A stretch of DNA of 64,000 nt from an uncultured Candidatus Saccharibacteria bacterium (GCA_947165975.1 CAMVCL010000004.1:1-64000); one strand, 5' to 3'; counted from the first letter of the stretch, positions 23,705-32,206 are shown. Numbers and translations are program-made. The notes: a model not told the origin generated them from the sequence alone.

Positions 23705-23741
23705 TTTTTTAGAATTGCCTTGACTATGATATAATGTTCTT

Positions 23742-25586
23742 ATGAATATATTGGTTGTGGGCAATGTCTTAAAAGACGTTTATCTTAATCTCGATAATAG
23801 AACAGAAGCATTTGAGACTGATAAAAATGGTGTAAAGTGGCTGAATTTTGGATTTAATGCCAGTGAACACCATTTTTTTAGTCGTGAATCAAGTTTGGGC
23901 GGTGCGGCTGTAACTTTAGAAGTGTTAACTAAGATGGGGCTTAAGGCAAATGTTACGAGTTCGAAATTGAAGCTTGAAGATGACGGATTGACTATGGTTG
24001 AGCCGACGGAGACTTATCGTTATATTTTGGTTTCTGATGGTCGGCCAAGTTATATTGTGCCTACAGAATATAAAATTACTACATTTGCTACTCCTGATGA
24101 TTTCTATGATTATATTTTTATCGATCGTTCTGCGAAACTAGATCCTGAAGCAGTAAATAAAATTAATACTTATCTTGATCTATCGCATAATACTAAGTTG
24201 GTGTTATATCTACGTACGGAGGATGACCAAATTTTAAACCAATTACTGCCGAAAGCAGATTTGATCTTTCACGAAGATGGCGGAGAAGAATCGGAGAAAT
24301 CTTACGCGCCTGAATTAAAAAAAATAGATGCAGCTAAATTGATAAATATTTCTGAACATCAGCTTTCTTACTTGGAAATAAAAGAGAATGTTAATGTGAG
24401 CCGAATTGATGTATTGACTCATCTTTCGGCTTATTCCATCGCTTCAGCAACTATATTAGGTGGTTTTATTTTGGGTAATTCAGTAGAAGACAGTTTGAGG
24501 ATGGCGCGTGTTAATATGGAGAACTCCAAAGTTAACTCGGTGTTACCATTGGATGAGCTAAAGGAAATTTCCGAAAACATGGATCCCGCAGAGGATTTGG
24601 AATTAATTGCGGCGAATCTAGTATTACATCCCAAAGGCATCTTGGCAGCAGATGAATCGGGGGGTTCAATAAAAAAGAAATTTGCTCAACTGAATATAGA
24701 AGATACTTTTGAAAACCGCCGTGATTATCGTAATCTATTTCTTAGTACTCCTGATTTAGGCAATTATGTGAATGGAGTGATTTTATTTGACGAGACTGCT
24801 AGACAACAAGCTGATAATGGTCAGAACTTTGTGGATTATTTAATTGCTCAACGAATTATCCCCGGTATTAAAGTAGATATGGGATTAGGGAATTTTGAAA
24901 ATTCTTTGGAGACTTACACTAAGGGACTAGATGATTTGTCTGAAAGGCTGAGAGAGTACTATCGGATGGGGTTAAGATTTGCGAAATGGAGAGCAGCTTT
25001 TGAGATACATTTAAATGAGGCGGGAGATATTATTACCCCTTCGGAACGTGCCGTAGAAGAGAACTGCCGAATACTGGCGGAATATGCAAAAGAGTGTCAA
25101 TCAGCGGGACTGGTGCCGATTGTGGAGCCAGAGGTAGTCTACGATGGTTACTATAGCTTGGAGAAATCTGCAGAGGTAACAGCAAAGATCTTGGACAAGT
25201 TATTTAATGAGCTATCGAGTTTTGAGGTGAATTTGCGTGCTTGTATTTTGAAGTGTAATATGGTGATTGCTGGTAAGCAATTTAGCATTTCTTCTCCTGA
25301 AGAAGTTGGGGAAGCTACAGCAAAAGTATTAAAAGAACATGTGCCGGAAGAATTGGCTGGAGTGGTGTTCTTATCTGGTGGCCAAACTGTGGAACAAGCA
25401 ACGGATAATCTGGCTGCAGTTGTAAAGAATGGACCTTTCCCTTGGCCAGTAACTTTCTCTTTTGCTAGAGCTTTGCAAGACCCAGCTTTATTTACATGGA
25501 AAGGCGATAATGCAAATTCAGGGGCTGCTAAGGAGGCTTTTAAGGCACGATTGATTGCAAATACCGACGCGCTGAAGAATAAATAG
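23742..25586 (+). CDS. PfkB-like domain fused to class I fructose-bisphosphate aldolase
   Basis: 614 residues. Residues 1 to about 285 look like a PfkB/ribokinase-type sugar kinase (N-terminal NILVVGNVLKDVYLN, then LGGAAVTLEVLTKMGLKA). The GAGD catalytic loop is degenerate (SIASATILGGFILG), with Ala at the position of the catalytic Asp. From about residue 290 it is a eukaryote-like class I aldolase: KGILAADESGGSIKKKF, VNGVILFDETARQQ, PGIKVDMGLG, FAKWRAAF, PIVEPEVVYDG, the Schiff-base Lys in ACILKCNMV, FLSGGQ and FSFARALQDPAL. The aldolase half looks active. tpiA follows after 42 nt, so the locus makes and interconverts triose phosphates. The ATG is 6 nt after TGATATAAT. Confidence 0.88.
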   Translation: MNILVVGNVLKDVYLNLDNRTEAFETDKNGVKWLNFGFNASEHHFFSRESSLGGAAVTLEVLTKMGLKANVTSSKLKLEDDGLTMVEPTETYRYILVSDGRPSYIVPTEYKITTFATPDDFYDYIFIDRSAKLDPEAVNKINTYLDLSHNTKLVLYLRTEDDQILNQLLPKADLIFHEDGGEESEKSYAPELKKIDAAKLINISEHQLSYLEIKENVNVSRIDVLTHLSAYSIASATILGGFILGNSVEDSLRMARVNMENSKVNSVLPLDELKEISENMDPAEDLELIAANLVLHPKGILAADESGGSIKKKFAQLNIEDTFENRRDYRNLFLSTPDLGNYVNGVILFDETARQQADNGQNFVDYLIAQRIIPGIKVDMGLGNFENSLETYTKGLDDLSERLREYYRMGLRFAKWRAAFEIHLNEAGDIITPSERAVEENCRILAEYAKECQSAGLVPIVEPEVVYDGYYSLEKSAEVTAKILDKLFNELSSFEVNLRACILKCNMVIAGKQFSISSPEEVGEATAKVLKEHVPEELAGVVFLSGGQTVEQATDNLAAVVKNGPFPWPVTFSFARALQDPALFTWKGDNANSGAAKEAFKARLIANTDALKNK

Positions 25587-25628
25587 TTTATTGTTCTTAT
25601 CTTTAGAGTCATGTGTTATAATTAGACT

Positions 25629-26399
25629 ATGAAAACTTATATCGTGGGCAATTGGAAGTTAAATTTTACCGTAGGTGAATCTTCCATCTATCTTCATAAA
25701 CTATTAAAATCATTACCGAATTACAGAGATACAGAAGTAGTTGTAGCTCCGTCTTTAATAGCATTGCAACCTTTGTCTTTGCAGATAGATAGGCATAAAG
25801 TTAAGTTAGCAGCTCAAAATGGTTTCTATCGGGATTATGGTGCGTTTACAGGGGAAGTTTCTTTCTCACAGCTACGAGGATTAGTCGACTATGCAATTAT
25901 CGGACATTCGGAGAGACGTTATATTCTTAGAGAAGATGATAAGATGGTAGCTAAGAAAGTAGCTGCAGCTATTCGTAATAAGGTAACTCCAATTCTTTGT
26001 ATTGGAGAAACGGAATCTGAAAGAGCATTTGGCGAAACTGCAGATGTAATTCGGGATCAGTTGATCGGTGGTTTATCTGAAGTTGCAGACGACGATTTAC
26101 ATAAGGTAATAATTGCATATGAGCCAGTTTGGGCAATCTCTTCCACGAAAGCTGCAAAGATTGCTACTCCTGATGAAATATCTGAAGTCGTAAAGATGAT
26201 TAGGAAGGTATTGGGGGAAACTTACGGAGAAAAGCCCGCAGAAAATGTGCCGATTCTATTTGGCGGCAGTGTAAATGCCTCTAATGCAGGAGCATATTTG
26301 ACGGTTCCAGGGGTGAATGGCTTGTTGATTGGTGGTTCTAGTTTGATTTTGAATGAATTTACTGATATAATTGAAACAGCAAAAAGAGTTAGAGCATGA
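25629..26399 (+). CDS. tpiA: Triosephosphate isomerase
   Basis: 256 residues of normal length. GNWKLN near the N-terminus, the catalytic His in IIGHSERR, the catalytic Glu in IAYEPVWAI and the phosphate-binding loops (FGGSVN, LLIGGSSL) are all present. It interconverts dihydroxyacetone phosphate and glyceraldehyde-3-phosphate, the products of the upstream aldolase. It has its own leaderless promoter (TGTTATAAT, 6 nt). The next gene overlaps its stop by 4 nt (ATGA). Confidence 0.97.
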   Translation: MKTYIVGNWKLNFTVGESSIYLHKLLKSLPNYRDTEVVVAPSLIALQPLSLQIDRHKVKLAAQNGFYRDYGAFTGEVSFSQLRGLVDYAIIGHSERRYILREDDKMVAKKVAAAIRNKVTPILCIGETESERAFGETADVIRDQLIGGLSEVADDDLHKVIIAYEPVWAISSTKAAKIATPDEISEVVKMIRKVLGETYGEKPAENVPILFGGSVNASNAGAYLTVPGVNGLLIGGSSLILNEFTDIIETAKRVRA

Positions 26400-27139
26400 A
26401 CAAAAGATATATAGATTTTGTGCCGAGTAGGAGTAGGGGTACAGCAAAGAGAGGTCAAGCTGCGCCAAGGGTTGCTCATGTCGAAATGCCGAATAAAACT
26501 AGTAGTCAGAGGGCGGTGCATAGGAATGCGGTAAAACCAGTAGCTAGATCTGTTGTAAGTAGGACTATGCCTGCTATTGCGACTAGGCCGCAAAGATCAT
26601 TAAATAAGATAAGTACCACTAAAACTGTGAATAGAACGGCTACAAAAACTATAACAAAACCGGTGCAGAAAATCACTTCTAGGGCTTCGGGTTCCACCTC
26701 AAAAACTACGGTTGGTCCGATGTTGGGCGTAGTTGAAGACCTAGGTGCACGAGGTGCAGCTGTAAGTACATCGACGCAAAAAGCAACTCAGACGAAGGTT
26801 GCATCTGTTGCTGAGGCGAAAGCCAAGAAAGTGAAGGCGTCCGGACTGAGAAGCGTTGAAACAAGGCCTGAAGCGAAAGCTACTAAACCTACTACTAAAA
26901 GCACTTATAATACGCCAAAATCACCCTTCATTAACCAATCTAAGATTGAAAAACGACCTTTATCTAAGAATGTTTATCAGAAGAAGTTGGTGGTGCCAAA
27001 AGAAGAGCCTAAAGGCCCAGTGACGATTATAACTAAACCAGAGAAAGATTCGCATGTTGGGATAATTGTTACGATTATTATGACAATTATCTTAGGTGCA
27101 ACAGCGGGTACTGTAGCTTTCTTATTGTTGCCTAAATAG
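26396..27139 (+). CDS. Basic disordered protein with C-terminal membrane anchor
   Basis: 247 residues, very rich in Lys, Thr, Ser and Ala and low in aromatics (probably disordered for the first 210 residues), then one helix at the end (HVGIIVTIIMTIILGATAGTVAFLLLP). A tail-anchored, strongly basic cytosolic protein could bind DNA, RNA or the inner membrane surface. Translation is coupled to tpiA through an ATGA overlap. I recognise no family. The next basic gene follows after 9 nt. Confidence 0.7.
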   Translation: MNKRYIDFVPSRSRGTAKRGQAAPRVAHVEMPNKTSSQRAVHRNAVKPVARSVVSRTMPAIATRPQRSLNKISTTKTVNRTATKTITKPVQKITSRASGSTSKTTVGPMLGVVEDLGARGAAVSTSTQKATQTKVASVAEAKAKKVKASGLRSVETRPEAKATKPTTKSTYNTPKSPFINQSKIEKRPLSKNVYQKKLVVPKEEPKGPVTIITKPEKDSHVGIIVTIIMTIILGATAGTVAFLLLPK

Positions 27140-27148
27140 GGGTATAAG

Positions 27149-27544
27149 TTGAAGGAATCTTTACTAAATAGAATTACAAGGGCAAAGAAGAGCGATGTTG
27201 TACACTCTTCAGGTTATGCCAGAGTGCAAAATGCTGGCATTGGCTCTACTTCAGCGCAAAGCTTTGCGGCGAGAAGGCAGATTGATAAGAATAGAAGTTT
27301 TATAAGAAGATATCGTGATTCAAAAATAGTCAATGAATTTGGACGTGAATCATGGCGGGCTAGAAAAGAAGATATGCAATTTAATGGTAGTAACAAAGAA
27401 GACAGTGCAGGTAACAGAACATTTAAAAGCAACGAACTACGAACAGGGGACACTGCATCGGTATCGGCAAGACCTAATATGCCCAATGGCGCACGAACTC
27501 CATCGCAGTTACCAGCTAGGAAAAACCCTGGCATTTCAAGATAA
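27149..27544 (+). CDS. Small basic protein, TTG start
   Basis: 131 residues, Arg/Ser/Asn-rich, no membrane helix, probably disordered (RYRDSKIVNEFGRESWRARKED in the middle). The frame starts at TTG (27149) behind a GGGG element; no ATG is close by. It is the last gene of the tpiA run and ends 21 nt before tRNA-His. Function unknown; the low-complexity composition resembles the gene before it. Confidence 0.55.
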   Translation: MKESLLNRITRAKKSDVVHSSGYARVQNAGIGSTSAQSFAARRQIDKNRSFIRRYRDSKIVNEFGRESWRARKEDMQFNGSNKEDSAGNRTFKSNELRTGDTASVSARPNMPNGARTPSQLPARKNPGISR

Positions 27545-27565
27545 ATATGATATAATAGGTAGAAT

Positions 27566-27643
27566 GGTGGGATTAGCTCAGATGGTTAGAGCGTCTGATT
27601 GTGGTCCAGAAGGTCGTCGGTTCGATCCCGATATCCCACCCCA
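27566..27643 (+). tRNA. tRNA-His (GUG), CCA encoded
   Basis: Anticodon stem TCTGA/CCAGA-type with loop TTGTGGT (anticodon GTG). The extra G-1 faces C73, the tRNA-His identity element. T-loop TTCGATC. The promoter TGATATAAT ends at 27556. Confidence 0.92.
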
Positions 27644-27663
27644 GGTTTATAATTAACAGATAA

Positions 27664-27738
27664 GCGGGTGTAGTACAGCGGTTAGTATGCAAGTTTTCCA
27701 AACTTGAGATAGGGTTTCGACTACCCTCACCCGCACCA
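27664..27738 (+). tRNA. tRNA-Gly (UCC), CCA encoded
   Basis: Acceptor GCGGGTG/CACCCGC, anticodon stem CAAGT/ACTTG with loop TTTCCAA (anticodon TCC, reading GGA). The last 21 nt, including CCA, are repeated at 27783-27803. Confidence 0.9.
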
Positions 27739-27803
27739 TATTTGCTCCATTAGGAGCTTTTTTGGGAGTTGGACCTTCGGTACGACTACCCTCACCCGCA
27801 CCA
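27718..27803 (+). repeat. Duplicated 3' end of tRNA-Gly (att-like)
   Basis: An exact 21-nt direct repeat (27718-27738 and 27783-27803) covers the 3' end of tRNA-Gly through CCA. Integrating elements typically leave such copies. A recombinase remnant begins 20 bp beyond the second copy. Confidence 0.8.
27744..27763 (+). terminator. Terminator after tRNA-Gly
   Basis: GCTCC (27744-27748) pairs with GGAGC (27753-27757) around a 4-nt loop, then six T's. Confidence 0.75.
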
Positions 27804-27816
27804 GTGTTGATGAACA

Positions 27817-27837
27817 GCCTCTTCAAGAGGCGTTTTT
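27817..27837 (+). terminator. Second terminator-like hairpin
   Basis: GCCTCT and AGAGGC form a 6-bp stem with a 3-nt loop, followed by GTTTTT. It overlaps the 3' end of the recombinase remnant. Confidence 0.55.
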
Positions 27838-28056
27838 CATCTGCCCAGAAGAGGTCCGAACCTTTTCAAGCTTATCTATCAGAATCTGCTTGTCTTTCTT
27901 TATCGGTTGTAGCCAGAAGTATTCTTCTAGGCTTAGCCGCCCATCTGTTAAAATGGAGTTCGAACCTAAGGCCGACAAAACCTGCTTTTTGTCTTCTAAT
28001 GTGCCATTATTGAACTTTTCTGTTGCCGATGTCAGCCCAGTAAGGGTCGTCCCCAC
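27823..28056 (-). pseudogene. C-terminal remnant of a serine recombinase
   Basis: 77 codons. The text KFNNGTLEDKKQVLSALGSN, followed by LTDGRLSLEEYFWLQPIKK, matches the C-terminus of large serine recombinases of the type common in Patescibacteria (a lightly conserved KKxxLxxLGSNLxLKDxKLxI segment). The catalytic N-terminal and zinc domains are absent, and the frame is stopped by TAA a few codons upstream of the GTG. With the duplicated tRNA-Gly end it marks the scar of an integrated element. Confidence 0.65.
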
Positions 28057-28095
28057 TATTTTATATAAATGAAGTGGTTATGCTACAATATAGAC

Positions 28096-28980
28096 ATGAA
28101 TACTTCTTCAAATACCCCAGCAAATTCAGGACATAACAATACACTTTCACAAGATAATTCTTCGTCTATGTCTTTCAGTAGTGAAAATACAAGTCCTGCA
28201 CCAATCAGTAATAAGCATAAAGACGAAAGACGTACCCTTATGATTATATTGGGCGCCTTATTTATTATGATTGTCATTTTGACTTGCGCAATTATACTAA
28301 TACATATAAATAACTCGTCACGAGACAATGATGGCGATGAAGTCTCACTACAAGATGATGATGAAAATAGCAAAATTGATAAAAATAATAAGGCATCAGG
28401 CACTAATGATGTTGACTGTTCCCATTCGGAAATTGACTTAAAAACTCTTACAGGAGAAGACAATCCGAATGTCTATAATGCTACAACTTATTTGCGTACA
28501 GATAGTAGATATTTATGTATAGAAGATTGGGGTATTGCATTATCACTAACAGATAATATAGACGCTATCATATACACTCCCGTCAATGACAGCACTGCAG
28601 ATTATATATCTCATAGAGTGAGTATAAAAGCAGTGATTGATGAGAATAACAATGTGAATTGGGGTGGTAATTATATGCCGGATTCTTATTTTTCTGCTTT
28701 GGCTGTATTGGAAAGAGCTGAGACTGAAAAAATGGATTACATAAAAAACCAGTATGGGATTACGGACTCTGATGATGTTTTCCTAAAAACAGATAAATAT
28801 ACATATTTTATACATAAAGCACGCGGTAAAAACTATATAGATTATTACAAGCTTTTGAGCAACGGCTATGAGAAGGATTCTTTTGATATACCAGAAGCCT
28901 TTTATGATGACATCCTGTTAGTTGATGATTTCGTTAGTGATTTTAATAATTATCACGTTTATGATGAGTCAAAAACTTAA
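28096..28980 (+). CDS. Single-pass membrane protein with extracytoplasmic EWG-like domain
   Basis: 294 residues from the ATG at 28096, which lies 6 nt after the extended -10 TGCTACAAT. A Ser/Asn-rich cytosolic part of about 45 residues precedes one helix (LMIILGALFIMIVILTCAIILIHI), an acidic linker, and a domain with RYLCIEDWGIALSLTDNI followed by a long alpha/beta region (AVLERAETEKMDYIKNQYG). It appears related to the protein at 8138 by topology and the EWG opening. It sits next to the mobile-element scar. Function unknown. Confidence 0.7.
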   Translation: MNTSSNTPANSGHNNTLSQDNSSSMSFSSENTSPAPISNKHKDERRTLMIILGALFIMIVILTCAIILIHINNSSRDNDGDEVSLQDDDENSKIDKNNKASGTNDVDCSHSEIDLKTLTGEDNPNVYNATTYLRTDSRYLCIEDWGIALSLTDNIDAIIYTPVNDSTADYISHRVSIKAVIDENNNVNWGGNYMPDSYFSALAVLERAETEKMDYIKNQYGITDSDDVFLKTDKYTYFIHKARGKNYIDYYKLLSNGYEKDSFDIPEAFYDDILLVDDFVSDFNNYHVYDESKT

Positions 28981-28997
28981 TTAGAATTATAGGTAAT

Positions 28998-29190
28998 AGG
29001 ATATAAATAATGGGATTAACTATGATGTAATAATAGAGTGCGGACTCTGTGCAGAGTCGTGCACCAGATTTATTCCAGTCTGAGTTTTTAGAGTCGGATA
29101 AAGGAGAGTATTTTGGTATTTGTAGGAAATGTGTCTTAGCTATTGACAAAAATTGTAATGTGTGCTATAATGAGGAAGATTTGGCGTAGG
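28998..29190 (+). pseudogene. Possible frameshifted zinc-ribbon-like remnant
   Basis: Two adjacent frames read as one cysteine-rich domain if joined by a one-base shift near 29078: first INYDVIIECGLCAESCTRFI, then EFLESDKGEYFGICRKCVL and CNVCYNEEDLA. The CxxC pairs suggest a lost zinc-binding protein. There is no start codon, and the -10 of the next gene lies inside it. This may be chance. Confidence 0.25.
29143..29171 (+). promoter_or_regulatory. Consensus promoter of the Ala/Lys/Glu-rich gene
   Basis: TTGACA (29143-29148), a 17-nt spacer and TATAAT (29166-29171) with an extended TG. A leader of about 80 nt runs to the ribosome site GAAAGGGG. The -10 region GTGTGCTATAAT and a leader motif CAAATTGTAC recur before the gene at 48225. 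Confidence 0.85.
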
Positions 29191-29258
29191 TGTGCCTAGT
29201 TGTCAAATTGTACATACTATATCTACGATGCTATGACTTACGAAAGGGGATAATAATT

Positions 29259-30032
29259 ATGAGTAAGGAAAAACGTAGAGCTGAAAAAGAAACTAAGAGT
29301 AAGGCTAAAGCTGTCAAAAAAGAACCTGAGGTTCTTGCTGCAGAAGAAGCTGCTAAGATAGCGGCAGCTGAAGAAGCTAAGAAAGCAGCAGCTGAAGAAG
29401 CAGAAAGGATTAAAGCTGAAGAAGCTAAGAAAGCAGCAGCTGAAGAAGCGGCAAGACTTAAAGCTGAAGAGGCTAAGAAAGCTAGAGCCGCAAAGAAAGC
29501 TGCTGCAGCGAAAACCACAACAGCTGGACCTGCAGTAGGTGGCGAAGCGAAGGAGAAGAAGTCAGGTAGACTGACAAATGCTGAACTTGCCGAAATGACC
29601 ATAAAATTGGCTGCGGCGGTAAGGGCAGCACAGGGTTCTTTGGATAATGTCGAGGATAAACTCGATGATCATGAATCTAGAATCGCACGTCTGGAAGTTG
29701 CTGTTTTCCCTGAGAAAAAAGCCGCTACCAGCGATGGTGAGACCGCTAAGGAAGCTGAGGCTAAGACTGAGGCTGCAAGCCCGTCTGACACTTCAGCGAC
29801 CACTGCTACTAAGTCAGCTGAACCAGATCCTGTTGTTACGGGTGTCAGAGTAGGATACGCTTACAAATACTGGCATGCTGAAACAGGCTCATGGGGAATT
29901 ACCTCGAATATCTGGGCAGCAAAACAGGCCTCAACAGGAGTATATGATCCGATCTGGGTATGGTATGATGTCAATGGTCACATTGACAGATTACTGACAC
30001 CGGAGGAGGTAGTCAGATATACACCTGCATAA
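29259..30032 (+). CDS. Coiled-coil Ala/Glu/Lys-rich protein with a C-terminal domain
   Basis: 257 residues from the ATG at 29259. Residues 1-90 are a highly charged helix of EEAKKAAAEEA-type repeats; residues 100-150 form another coiled coil (NAELAEMTIKLAAAVRAAQG, DKLDDHESRIARLEVAV). A Thr/Ala linker leads to a Trp/Tyr-rich C-terminal domain (YAYKYWHAETGSWGITSNIW). No signal peptide, so cytosolic or released by another route. It uses a consensus promoter, a long leader and a GGGG ribosome site, unlike most genes here, and a terminator follows. Function unknown; the repeats could be mistaken for TolA-like segments. Confidence 0.72.
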   Translation: MSKEKRRAEKETKSKAKAVKKEPEVLAAEEAAKIAAAEEAKKAAAEEAERIKAEEAKKAAAEEAARLKAEEAKKARAAKKAAAAKTTTAGPAVGGEAKEKKSGRLTNAELAEMTIKLAAAVRAAQGSLDNVEDKLDDHESRIARLEVAVFPEKKAATSDGETAKEAEAKTEAASPSDTSATTATKSAEPDPVVTGVRVGYAYKYWHAETGSWGITSNIWAAKQASTGVYDPIWVWYDVNGHIDRLLTPEEVVRYTPA

Positions 30033-30333
30033 AACCCCATAGTTTCTTCAATAAACCCGGCATAAAATGTCGGGTTTTTAATTTTAAGAATAAGCTTGAT
30101 TATTTGGATAAAAAGGGGTGTAGGTATTGACAAAAAAGCTAAAGTGTGATACAATGTAATTAGTCTGAGTTTTAGGGTGTGTTTTTAAAACAACGACGAA
30201 ATTTAACAACCAAATCATCTCAGATCCCAAAGAAGGAATCTGAGTGCTACCCAAGCACAACTCCCCGTTTTTACCGGGGGGCGTTGTCCTCCGGATTCTA
30301 AAATAAAAATTTGAAAGAAGGAGGTAACGCCTT
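30033..30333 (+). ncRNA. Structured 5' leader of the next gene (with terminator and promoter)
   Basis: This 301-nt gap holds a terminator (30053-30079), a promoter (TTGACA 30127-30132, 17 nt, TACAAT 30150-30155) and a leader of about 170 nt. The leader has three stacked hairpins: 30219-30244 (CTCAGAT/ATCTGAG), 30244-30258 (GTGCT/AGCAC) and 30258-30286 (CAAC-CCCCG/CGGGG-GTTG). It ends in the ribosome site AAGGAGG. It could be a riboswitch-like element or a stabiliser; I recognise no known class. Confidence 0.5.
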
Positions 30334-32025
30334 ATGTTGTTGAGTATCATACTTGCCGTAGCAATAGCGGTGCTAATAATTATTGCGAAACGTTTGCTTG
30401 ACGAAGAGGCATTCGACGAGGCTGTTTTCTCTGACAAGTATACAGCAGCTATCGTGGTAGGTATAATAGCGGGATTTATTAATTATTTTTCTCCGCAGTT
30501 AGTGGAGAGAAATTTATTCTTCCTGGCACCTATCTTTATGATAGTTATGATAGCTTTGCTTGTCTGGTTAGTAAGATGGTGGTGTGAAGAAGGTGGTAGC
30601 TGGAAAGAAATGATTCCATTTGTTATTTTGACAGTTTTGTTCTGTTTGATAATGGAGTCTGCTTACTGGGCAACTGCCATGCTCGTAACAGCACCGTTTT
30701 TAGCTTCCGTTTTACAGTTTGTTCCGTTCTTTGCGGGCATAGCTGCACTTTGGTGTATGGTGTCAAATTATCTCAATTTCTGTATTACAGAGATGGATGA
30801 TACTGAGGCTGAAAGGTCTAGACATAATATACTTAAAATTGCAGCTACTGTAGGCGCAATTCTCTTGGTAGCTGGAACGCTTGCATTTGGAGCAGAGTGG
30901 AGCCCTAATGAAGATGCTTATGCTTCCGACGAAGGATTGCCAGCAGAAGAACAGGTTGAAGATGCATCGACTTCATCTTGGACATTCTATAACTCCGAGT
31001 TACAGACTGATTCGGATGAATCGAACAACTTTAACTTCGGCCCTAATCCGGGCAATCTGACAGCCGATGAGTACGACGCGGACTTCCGTGAAAGACTCAG
31101 AAATGACCCGGCTCTTGGTGCTGCAGACATGGCTTGGGCGGATGCTTGGCTTGGTACAAGGTACCTTGGAGAGTTCTATGACTCTTGCAAGGGAGATTGG
31201 GCTAAGACAATCAATGCGTCAAAGGAAGCATTCATAAAAGATAGCGTTTTATATAACAATACATTGGATGCATTTTTCCAGATGCTTGATTCTGCTGAAG
31301 TAAAGGTTACGACTGGAAAGAACCTTGACGACCAGATGTATATGAATCCATATACCGTGGATTCAGTACCGGACGTCATTGTTATGGAGACGCCTGACCA
31401 TACCGGTACATTCTTGACGTATGTGTTTACGATTAAGGGTACGGGTAAGATTAGCGTATCTTACAGAACGGAATGTGGTTATCAGCCGACAAATGTCGAA
31501 GAGGTAATGGATATTACTCCTCAGGATAAACCGTCGACTCCGGATAAACCGTCGACTCCGAATAAGCCTTCCAATCCAGATAAACCTGGTCAGGGCGATG
31601 AGCCGCAGAAGCCGGATAATCCGGATAAACCTCAGTATAATAAGGACCCGAACAAGGCTCCTAAGAAAAATACTGAGCCGAATGATGATAAGGGACCGGG
31701 ACCGAATACTAATAATCCGTCCGATCCTCAGCATTCAACGAAGGACACCAAGGACTCCACGTCCTCTATGACGCCTGATGATCATAAGAAAGATGTGGAA
31801 AGTAAGAAGGAAACGAATAAGACTCAGAAGACTGGGTCGGATTCGAATACGCCTTCGACCCCTGCGCCGAAGAAGGATACCAAAGTCGATAATAATGGCG
31901 ACAAAGGTACCGGCAATGGCGGAATTAATACACCAACTCCTACCAAAGAGAAAGCTAAGGAAGCTGACTCCGGTAAGGAGATAAAAGATAGTTCTGGTGA
32001 GGCTTGGGAGGGCCCTAAGGACTAA
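30334..32025 (+). CDS. Polytopic membrane protein with Pro/Lys/Asp-rich exterior tail
   Basis: 563 residues. About seven hydrophobic helices lie in residues 1-190. An exterior domain follows (residues about 195-390; DMAWADAWLGTRYLGEFYDSC and VDSVPDVIVMETPDH), then a 170-residue low-complexity tail with PDKPSTPDKPSTPNKP-type repeats, rich in Asn, Asp and Lys, which is typical of cell-wall-spanning stalks. There is no LPxTG. Codon use (TCG, CCG) is richer in GC than in its neighbours. A strong GGAGG ribosome site and a structured leader suggest regulated expression. Function unknown. Confidence 0.72.
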   Translation: MLLSIILAVAIAVLIIIAKRLLDEEAFDEAVFSDKYTAAIVVGIIAGFINYFSPQLVERNLFFLAPIFMIVMIALLVWLVRWWCEEGGSWKEMIPFVILTVLFCLIMESAYWATAMLVTAPFLASVLQFVPFFAGIAALWCMVSNYLNFCITEMDDTEAERSRHNILKIAATVGAILLVAGTLAFGAEWSPNEDAYASDEGLPAEEQVEDASTSSWTFYNSELQTDSDESNNFNFGPNPGNLTADEYDADFRERLRNDPALGAADMAWADAWLGTRYLGEFYDSCKGDWAKTINASKEAFIKDSVLYNNTLDAFFQMLDSAEVKVTTGKNLDDQMYMNPYTVDSVPDVIVMETPDHTGTFLTYVFTIKGTGKISVSYRTECGYQPTNVEEVMDITPQDKPSTPDKPSTPNKPSNPDKPGQGDEPQKPDNPDKPQYNKDPNKAPKKNTEPNDDKGPGPNTNNPSDPQHSTKDTKDSTSSMTPDDHKKDVESKKETNKTQKTGSDSNTPSTPAPKKDTKVDNNGDKGTGNGGINTPTPTKEKAKEADSGKEIKDSSGEAWEGPKD

Positions 32026-32071
32026 TATAGAATTGGGTAGCGGATGAGGCTTAGGCCTAGTACTTTAACTT

Positions 32072-32096
32072 ATCCCAGGAGCTTTGCTCCTGGGAT
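32072..32096 (+). terminator. Strong hairpin after the polytopic gene
   Basis: An 11-bp stem (ATCCCAGGAGC with GCTCCTGGGAT) has a 3-nt loop. It lacks a T-run, so it may protect or process the 3' end rather than terminate by itself. Confidence 0.55.
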
Positions 32097-32206
32097 GCAT
32101 CCAAGTTTGAGACTGAGATGATTTGGTTGTGCAGACGAAAATTAACAATTCGGCTAGCAACACAAAATTCGAGGTGGGAATTTTAATTTTTAATGAAAGG
32201 ATTACT

